From: Bisporella sp. PMI_857
Taxonomy: Eukaryota; Ascomycota; Leotiomycetes; Helotiales; Helotiaceae
Direction: 5' to 3'
Assembly (NCBI GenBank): GCA_021307315.1
Contig: JAJSPD010000123.1
Location: 1 to 64,000 of the forward strand
DNA: 64,000 nucleotides
A program made the position numbers and the translations under genes. This document shows, piece after piece, positions 58,475-64,000 of the stretch (position 1 is the first letter of the stretch; each line of letters begins with the position of its first letter). Under the pieces are notes generated by a model. It was not told the origin of the DNA. It did not search any database and was given only the letters and a program-made list of their open reading frames with translations.

Positions 58475-59482
58475 ATGTGGGTAAGTCTACTGGTTTCCTT
58501 GGTCTGGTCAAAACTAAGTGTCTTTTCTCTTCCAGAGCCCAACTGATACCTCATACTTCACTTGAACCCACGGCCACCATCGCACATAAACACGATCCTA
58601 TTCCAATTGGTTTTGATCTCTACAGTCCTGATGCGACGTCCGAAAAGCCAGGCGCCGTCATCGCGTACTATCATGCAGGAACTACCTACTTGGGCTCTAA
58701 GAAGTTCGGATTTCCAGCTTCGTTGCGGGAGGGTTGCAGTGAGCGAGGATGGACGGTTGTTTCCGTGGATTATTGATTACTACCGGAAAGCTCGATTACT
58801 GATATAATGGAGGGTTTGAAGGATATGTGAACATAGTAACTCACATCGATTTTTGGAGGCGTTCTGAAGCTGACTCTGTCCACTAAGTGCCCACAACAAT
58901 CTCAATAGTGAGCTCAAGCGGCGGGTCCTCACCCTTGTCAATCTCGAAATAGTATTCGTCAGCAGGGGAAGCGCTGGAGGATACTTAACGTTCCGGTCTG
59001 GCCACATGGTCACTCCTCGACCCGCTGGTCTCGTTGCAATGTATGGTGATGTTTTTGTTGGAGAGTGGTACAGTAAGCCGAATACAGCGGACGCTCTCGT
59101 TGGTGGTACACGACTTGGTGACGTTGAATAGCATTCCGTTGAAATAGAAAAGTTCTTTAATAGTAATAGGAAGGCTGTCGCAGGCGGGCCTTTCAAGAAC
59201 CGAACGGAAGTTCATTCAATGTTCTACCACTACCTTAGAGGAGAATTTATCCCCCCCCCTTGACTTTATTTTCGTGTTACTAATTACTTGGTCTAGTTCT
59301 TAAGCGCACTTTCGGTATTGACTCTCTAGAGCTTTTCAAAGAACCTGACCCCTAAGGGCCTTGACAATGAACTTTACTTGCCTGAGGGTAGAGATCATTT
59401 CTGGGATGTTGGTGAGGAGCAGGATGTCCTCGAGGCCAAAGCCAAGATTTGGAAATTTTTAGACCAAATTGAATTCCATTAG
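58475..59482 (+). pseudogene. alpha/beta-hydrolase (esterase type), nearly full length, multiple stops and frameshifts
   Basis: After a possible first exon (ATGTGG and a GTAAGT donor at 58481), the text reads PIGFDLYSPDATSEKPGAVI, AYYHAG (oxyanion HGG region, altered), FGFPASLREGCSERGWTVVS. It then stops at TGA where the family has Arg in VDYR, and again at TGA where Trp follows GLKDM. In another frame comes the nucleophile box GSAGGYLTFRSGHMVTPRPA, then LVAMYGDVFVGEWYSKPN and VGGTRLGDVE with a TAG. The end ELYLPEGRDHFWDVGEE, with a plausible catalytic His, closes at TAG 59480-59482. Both N-terminal stops fit C-to-T changes (CGA to TGA, TGG to TGA). Original role: carboxylesterase-like hydrolysis. 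It is adjacent to the dehydrogenase but dead. Confidence 0.75.
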
Positions 59483-60620
59483 TGAAGGTATCTGCACAAT
59501 TTTGCCCTGAGCCATTTTTAAGCAAGCATCTTAGAGCAATATTTGTTATTATTTACGCTTGGAACATAGCTCGCGTATTATATTGTTTTGTTAGAAGGAC
59601 TAAGTCCAATGATCCAAACCTAATTCTATAGATAAATTTCTAGATGTGCGACCTAAAAGTACTATTTAAGTTTGCAGAAAAATGTCTGAAAACGGCCATT
59701 ACAGTAGAAACTAGACGGTTTCATATATCCGCGGCATAATAAAAAGTCATAAATAAGTAGCTAGATAGTTTGTATACTCTCTTTTGTACTTCCATAATAA
59801 TAGGCGGTCATATTTGTAGTCGTCGTAACATAGTTGAATGAACCCGCCCGGCTATTCCACTACTAGTCGCCATTGATAGCAAGTGGCGTGACATGGAACG
59901 GATATACCGTTAGTATTGTTGGCGAGGACGATATTCTAGTGCAGGGTTGACCACATAAAATGGCTCAACGCGAAGATTGGCTGGAGTCTAGTTTCCATAA
60001 CTGTTAAGATCCCCAGAACATATTCGATTGTCACAACCCTGATGAACCCAGAAGCTCGTCTTAATCTCCCGAACTGACGCTATTTAGATGACCTCTTATC
60101 CATATAAGTATACAATGTCAATCATTCACGGATATTCCTGAAAGATCTCGCTTCAATCCTCTCGAGGCTACTTCCGGAAACAACATTGAACATCTCACGT
60201 GACTTCCCGTCTGCAATATATCTTCAAAAGGTCGCACATACAGAACACGATAATTCTATCATACTATTTAGGATACATCGGATCGGATTGAATTGACTTG
60301 CACTCGTGACATAGAACTCCCCTAGAAGGCGGAGGCGGCGACTTTATCCTATCCAGCCTGATCGCCACAAATTAACTGACGGTAACATGGAAGGAAATGT
60401 TCAACTACAACATCGGCAACTCTGTGGCTCCTAACATCGACAATGCCCAACAGAAAACTGCCGAGCTCTAGTTTTACTCGTGATTATCCGTAAATTGAAC
60501 AAATATGTACCCCAGATCTGCGTCAGCTACTTAAATAGATCAACATAAGTATAAACACTTGCCGAATCCTCAAAATACGATTCTTGAACCCAAACAATAA
60601 CCACTAAACGCTCCATCAAA
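59483..60620. other. intergenic DNA upstream of the lectin gene
   Basis: About 1.1 kb without recognised frames or transposon ends. The last 100 bases are presumably the lectin promoter. Confidence 0.4.
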
Positions 60621-61375
60621 ATGTTAACCTCACTTCTCTTACTCGCCTTTGCAGCTTCCGGGCTTACCCAGCCTCCAGAAGGTTACAGGACGGTATATAT
60701 CACCTCCGCAGTCGACACAACTTTCCGCATCGTTCCTACCTCGCCAAAAAACGGTAGCACTATAGTTGTGTATGTCCTTTACTCGCTTCTTGAGGCTCAC
60801 TGGTCTGATAATCGTGGTGTATAGACAGAAAGCGAAGAATGCCGTAGAGCAACAATGGTATATCAAGGCAAACTCAACCAAGATTCAATTGGCAAATACG
60901 ACGTTGTGCTTGGATGCTGGTCCTAAAAGTGTGTTCTTGTTCCAATCTTTCGTTTGCAATTAGAAAGGGAATTTAGAGAAGGACAAGTGCACAAAGTAGC
61001 AGATGCTAATGTTGTTATGAAAAGCGAACTGGAAAGATATGGCCCCGATATACGTGAAAGAATGCCTCGCGACCGAAGTAGCCCAGAACTGGACGGCATT
61101 GGCTGATGGAAGGATCGCGTTGGCTGCATCCTCAAACCCACGTAAGTCGCCTTTTCTCCATGATAGCTATTTAGGTAAAGATGGGAAAGGTCAAAATAAG
61201 TCAAGAAACGAGTGAGTGCTGATATGTTGGCGATATAGAGGAATGTATTGATCTTCAGTATATGAGGGCTACGCCTAATAACCCTGTTGGATTGTATACC
61301 TGTCAGGGACTCAACAATATAGGAGCAGCGGACAAAGGGATCAATTGGCCACTCACCAATGTTACCACGCCATGA
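60621..61375 (+). CDS. small secreted ricin-B-type lectin protein, four exons
   Basis: Exons 60621-60769, 60825-60928, 61025-61141 and 61239-61375 give 168 residues in phase, with GT-AG introns of 55, 96 and 97 nt. A signal peptide (MLTSLLLLAFAASGLTQP) is followed by a beta-trefoil with repeated Q-x-W motifs: EQQWYIKANSTKIQL with NTTLCLDAG, then KECLATEVAQNWTALADGRI with QECIDLQYM, then GLYTCQG and INWPL. The Cys pairs around each repeat fit disulfides. Such domains bind galactosides or related sugars; small single-domain forms in fungi are secreted lectins or candidate effectors. No toxin domain is fused. It is intact, unlike its left neighbour. It stands alone, not in an obvious cluster. 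Confidence 0.85.
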
Positions 61376-63526
61376 CAGAGCTTTCCAAAGTCTTGGCTTG
61401 AAGGATATGCACCTGGTGGTTCAATAAATTGTCAAGGTAGTAGATATGCAAAATGAATTGTATATATGAATGATAGTTCTTTGCAATGTTGAGTTCGGCG
61501 GTCTGAGAATCAAAAGCCAGAATATATTGTCACTCAAGCTTTGATAAAAAAAGTAATTCTGTCTCGGTCTAGCCCTTTTCTGCATGTAAGTCAGTTTGGC
61601 GCTGGGTGTTCAAGGAGGACATGCTCCAGCTGACACCTCCACGTTTAAAATAATATTACAAACCCAAATTTCAGCGCTATTAAAGCTGATGAAAGGGCTT
61701 TATTGCAAGTATTCTAAACTAAAGAAAAAAAAGTAAAGTTCGAAAGATTGTCAACCAAGTTAGGCATGGGGAACACGTGCCATTGGTTTTGAATAGGAAA
61801 GCATATCCTAGTGATCATGCGGTAGATGTGACAGTTACATTCTACAGAGCAATAAAAGGGTTCGGCAAAAGCTTTAAGTTTCGGCACGTAAAAAGTTGCT
61901 AGAAATACGGAGAGTATAAATAGAAAACTCGGAGTGTAATAAATAAGGTAGAGATTAGTCTTTGTATCAATAAGACCTGATTTGTGCCACACTACTCTAC
62001 CCACTTTACCATAGTTTTGTGCGCTTTTTGGCATGTTCCTTTTGGCTGAATCTCTCTCTAATATGCACCACGTGACAACCGGCTGGGCAGCCTGAATAAT
62101 CAACGTTGGGGCCTTAAGTAAGTGGGTCCGACTCCATTGTAGCGCTGCTGCTAATTTGGGTGTATAAACCGGGACTTTACACAAGGATTGGAGTAGGCAT
62201 TTTTGACAGCGGCTGTATGCGTTTCAGTCTTTCAGGAAGACAATCCGGGACACCAAAGCTTCAATTAATATTTCACAAGTTCTACCTGGCCGTAAAGTCG
62301 GCGGCTCCTGCGGGCTACTTGGGCTTCAACTGATTGGTCTGGGCACGCTGTGTTTCAGTACCCATACTGCGCGACCCAGTAGAAATACTTGAAACGTAAT
62401 AGTATACACAAATTTTGATTTTGACTTATATTTTTATAAATTTCGTTTATAGTGTTGTAAAATTGTTGTTACAGTTTTAATTTAATACCCCCCCCCCCCC
62501 CAAAAAAAAAAATCGTTCTCGGAAAATTTTTAAAATTTGTTTTAACATAACAATTTAAAGCGAACAAAAATTTCGATTTATAAACTTTAAAAAAAAAAAA
62601 GGTGTAAACGACTATTAATTGTTATCACGGGAAAAACAAGCTACCAAAAAAAAAAAAAAACCTGTACTTTATATGCAAAACACTGGCCAGGGGCGAGTGT
62701 AAGCGAGCGCTGTAGTGTCAGGGGCCGAGCCATAAAAGGCCGAGCCCCAAGGGGCTCTAAGCGAGGTAGGGCCATGACACTAATGTGCTTACAGACAAGC
62801 AACAGAAACTGTTAAAGCACTTTTTTTCAGATGCATGAAATAAAACGCATACCGAACGCAAATTCTAGCGCACACAAATACAAGAAAAGTAACTTTTCTT
62901 TCTATTTTTAAAAAAAAGCTTTATTTGACCCGGAGAAATAAACTCTAAATATAAACGCGGTTCGAACAGCGATCAAGTTTGCTATTGCTACAAAACGCTT
63001 AAACATGAAAATAAAACAAGCAGTCAACACTTCACAACAATAAATCCTATTTTATTCTCTTACCTCGACTAACCATCAGCACTCTCGTGTTTTTAGCGGG
63101 TCTTGCTTCAGTCGCTGACAATAGGACATTGAACACTTGGAGGAAATAATCTTCAAGCTCACTTGCTACTAACCCCACACGAGACCCCCGTTTGATTAAG
63201 GCAGTGAAAGTGGAAATTATTGGAAGAGGCATTTCTGTTTACAACCGGGCAAATAAACTATTTCATCATCATCTATTTTGCGGTGATTTCCGCGATACTA
63301 AAAACACAGCCACCACTGGCGTTTTGTAGCGTTGGCTGTCCCAGCCTCGACATTTTGTCCTAGGTCGAGAAAACTCCCTCCATCTCCCCTTCTTACCTAT
63401 GGCAGGTCTTACTGTTTGGCACTGGACACTCAACGAAAAAGCTTTCTTTATCCACAGTTAAATATGTAAGTCATTTACATAATCGATATCTACCCCTATT
63501 GATGACATGCTAGGCATCGAATTCCA
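61376..63526. other. AT-rich tract with homopolymers and a long inverted repeat, no gene
   Basis: No gene is recognised. The minus-strand frame at 61714-62184 shows no motif. From about 62390 to 63000 the DNA is strongly AT-rich, with a C-run at 62488-62501 directly followed by an A-run and further A-runs near 62590 and 62650. A GC-rich palindromic block sits inside at 62698-62793. The 61-codon minus frame at 63047-63232 is unassigned. Confidence 0.4.
62698..62793. repeat. 96-bp inverted repeat with nested hairpin
   Basis: Outer arms TGTAAGC (62698-62704) and GCTTACA (62787-62793), then TAGTGTCA (62713-62720) and TGACACTA (62775-62782), are perfect inverted pairs. A GAGCCCC-AA-GGGGCTC hairpin lies inside (62742-62757). 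This GC-rich block is an island in AT-rich DNA and could be an element end or a structured transcript. The type is not identified. Confidence 0.6.
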
Positions 63527-64000
63527 TTGGACATAGTGTCCCATATTATCTTTCTCGCGCTTAGCTGCACGCTTTTTTGTCCCGTATCACATTCCATAGG
63601 CCCAATCGATGGATTAGGGGCTGTGGTTACAATCAACGAAGTGGCCGGTTTTACCGATCAACGAGTATGCGTTCAGTACTGTCTTTGGAATCCCGGGGGA
63701 GACGATGTACGAGCACATATGGGCTGTCCCGCCCCGAATGGCTGGGGCCGCAATGTCTGCTTCTGTCGCAATGATCTTGCCACATACGCACACTCTTGGA
63801 TTACCGACTGTGTCAACTACAGATGTCAATCTAATACTGCAGAGATTCAAATAGCGGTATCGATGTTTGACAATTATTGTGCGCCGGGAAGGACAAATGC
63901 ACCACAAACAAATATTGTAATAACGACACAGGCAGATTCAAAAGGGAGCAGCAATATTGATAGCGCCGGGACTGCCACCGTGGTATCTACTGTTCCTATC
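63527..64000 (+). CDS. partial Cys-rich secreted or membrane protein (CFEM-like 8-Cys domain), runs off the window
   Basis: An open frame runs to the window edge. A hydrophobic stretch IIFLALSCTLFCPVS (63545-63589) acts as a signal peptide; no in-frame ATG follows the upstream stop, so the start lies in an unresolved upstream exon (an intron with GTAAGT near 63467 and TAG near 63513 is possible). The domain shows VCVQYCLW, HMGCPAPNGW, NVCFCRNDLATYAHSW, ITDCVNYRCQS and MFDNYC, eight cysteines in the CFEM-like pattern of fungal surface proteins with a D-x-x-xYC end. After it comes a Thr/Ser-rich stretch (TNIVITTQADSKGSS), often a stalk before a membrane helix. Function is unassigned. Confidence 0.65.
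   Translation, partial: MDIVSHIIFLALSCTLFCPVSHSIGPIDGLGAVVTINEVAGFTDQRVCVQYCLWNPGGDDVRAHMGCPAPNGWGRNVCFCRNDLATYAHSWITDCVNYRCQSNTAEIQIAVSMFDNYCAPGRTNAPQTNIVITTQADSKGSSNIDSAGTATVVSTVPI

Noticed and set aside
58780..59215. Minus-strand frames across the esterase pseudogene
   Set aside because: They are shadows of the plus-strand esterase text, which shows clear family motifs.
62742..62760. Helitron-type 3-prime end (hairpin followed by CTAA)
   Set aside because: Hairpin is directly adjacent to the CTRR-like bases, the next base is not T, and no Rep/helicase or 5-prime TC end is present.
1..64000. CRISPR arrays, bacterial operons or riboswitches
   Set aside because: No regularly spaced repeats, and the window has spliceosomal introns and fungal gene families throughout.

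Overview
The window looks like nuclear DNA of a filamentous ascomycete (Pezizomycotina; I cannot place it lower from sequence alone). The evidence is short spliceosomal introns (about 45-130 nt, mostly GT-AG, with CTRAY-like branch sites), Zn2Cys6 regulators with fungal-specific domains, GH62 with a CBM1, a bifunctional ADE2, an RTA1-type protein, and degraded pogo/Fot1-like DNA transposons whose transposase frames carry C-to-T type stops resembling repeat-induced point mutation (RIP).

Layout. 0-18 kb is an accessory, decaying tract: a frameshifted secreted beta-propeller gene interrupted by a 228-bp TIR element, a broken Zn2Cys6 regulator, an RTA1 pseudogene, two pogo-like elements (one containing a nested solo LTR) that flank another damaged regulator, a tannase/feruloyl esterase pseudogene, an unrecognised broken gene, and a scrap of a TcB/SpvB-like gene. 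18-25 kb holds two intact carbohydrate-active genes, GH62-CBM1 and an eight-exon GH127-like (DUF1680) gene. 25-30 kb is mostly gene-poor, with a damaged retropepsin-domain gene. 30-40 kb holds a DUF6594 membrane protein, a five-exon secreted subtilase, a GH43 enzyme and a sugar transporter. 40-49 kb is an intact housekeeping block: IST2-like anoctamin, prohibitin-2, RNA15/CstF64 and ADE2. 49-64 kb returns to accessory content: an alpha/beta-hydrolase remnant, a second sugar transporter, a Zn2Cys6 regulator, a xylitol-dehydrogenase-like enzyme, a full-length but dead alpha/beta-hydrolase, a small secreted ricin-B lectin, an AT-rich tract with a strong inverted repeat, and the start of a cysteine-rich secreted protein cut by the window edge.

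How the genes may work together. GH62, GH127-like and GH43 enzymes, two MFS sugar transporters and a polyol dehydrogenase point to arabinoxylan/pentose use (inference). GGCTAAA boxes, the core motif of XlnR-type regulators, lie about 160 bp upstream of both the GH43 gene and its neighbouring transporter. The transporter, Zn2Cys6 regulator and dehydrogenase at 51-58 kb form a compact transport-regulation-oxidation trio.

Exon coordinates were placed by hand from splice signals and family alignment in memory; every multi-exon model called intact sums to a multiple of three. No database search was run, so family names rest on motif recognition.
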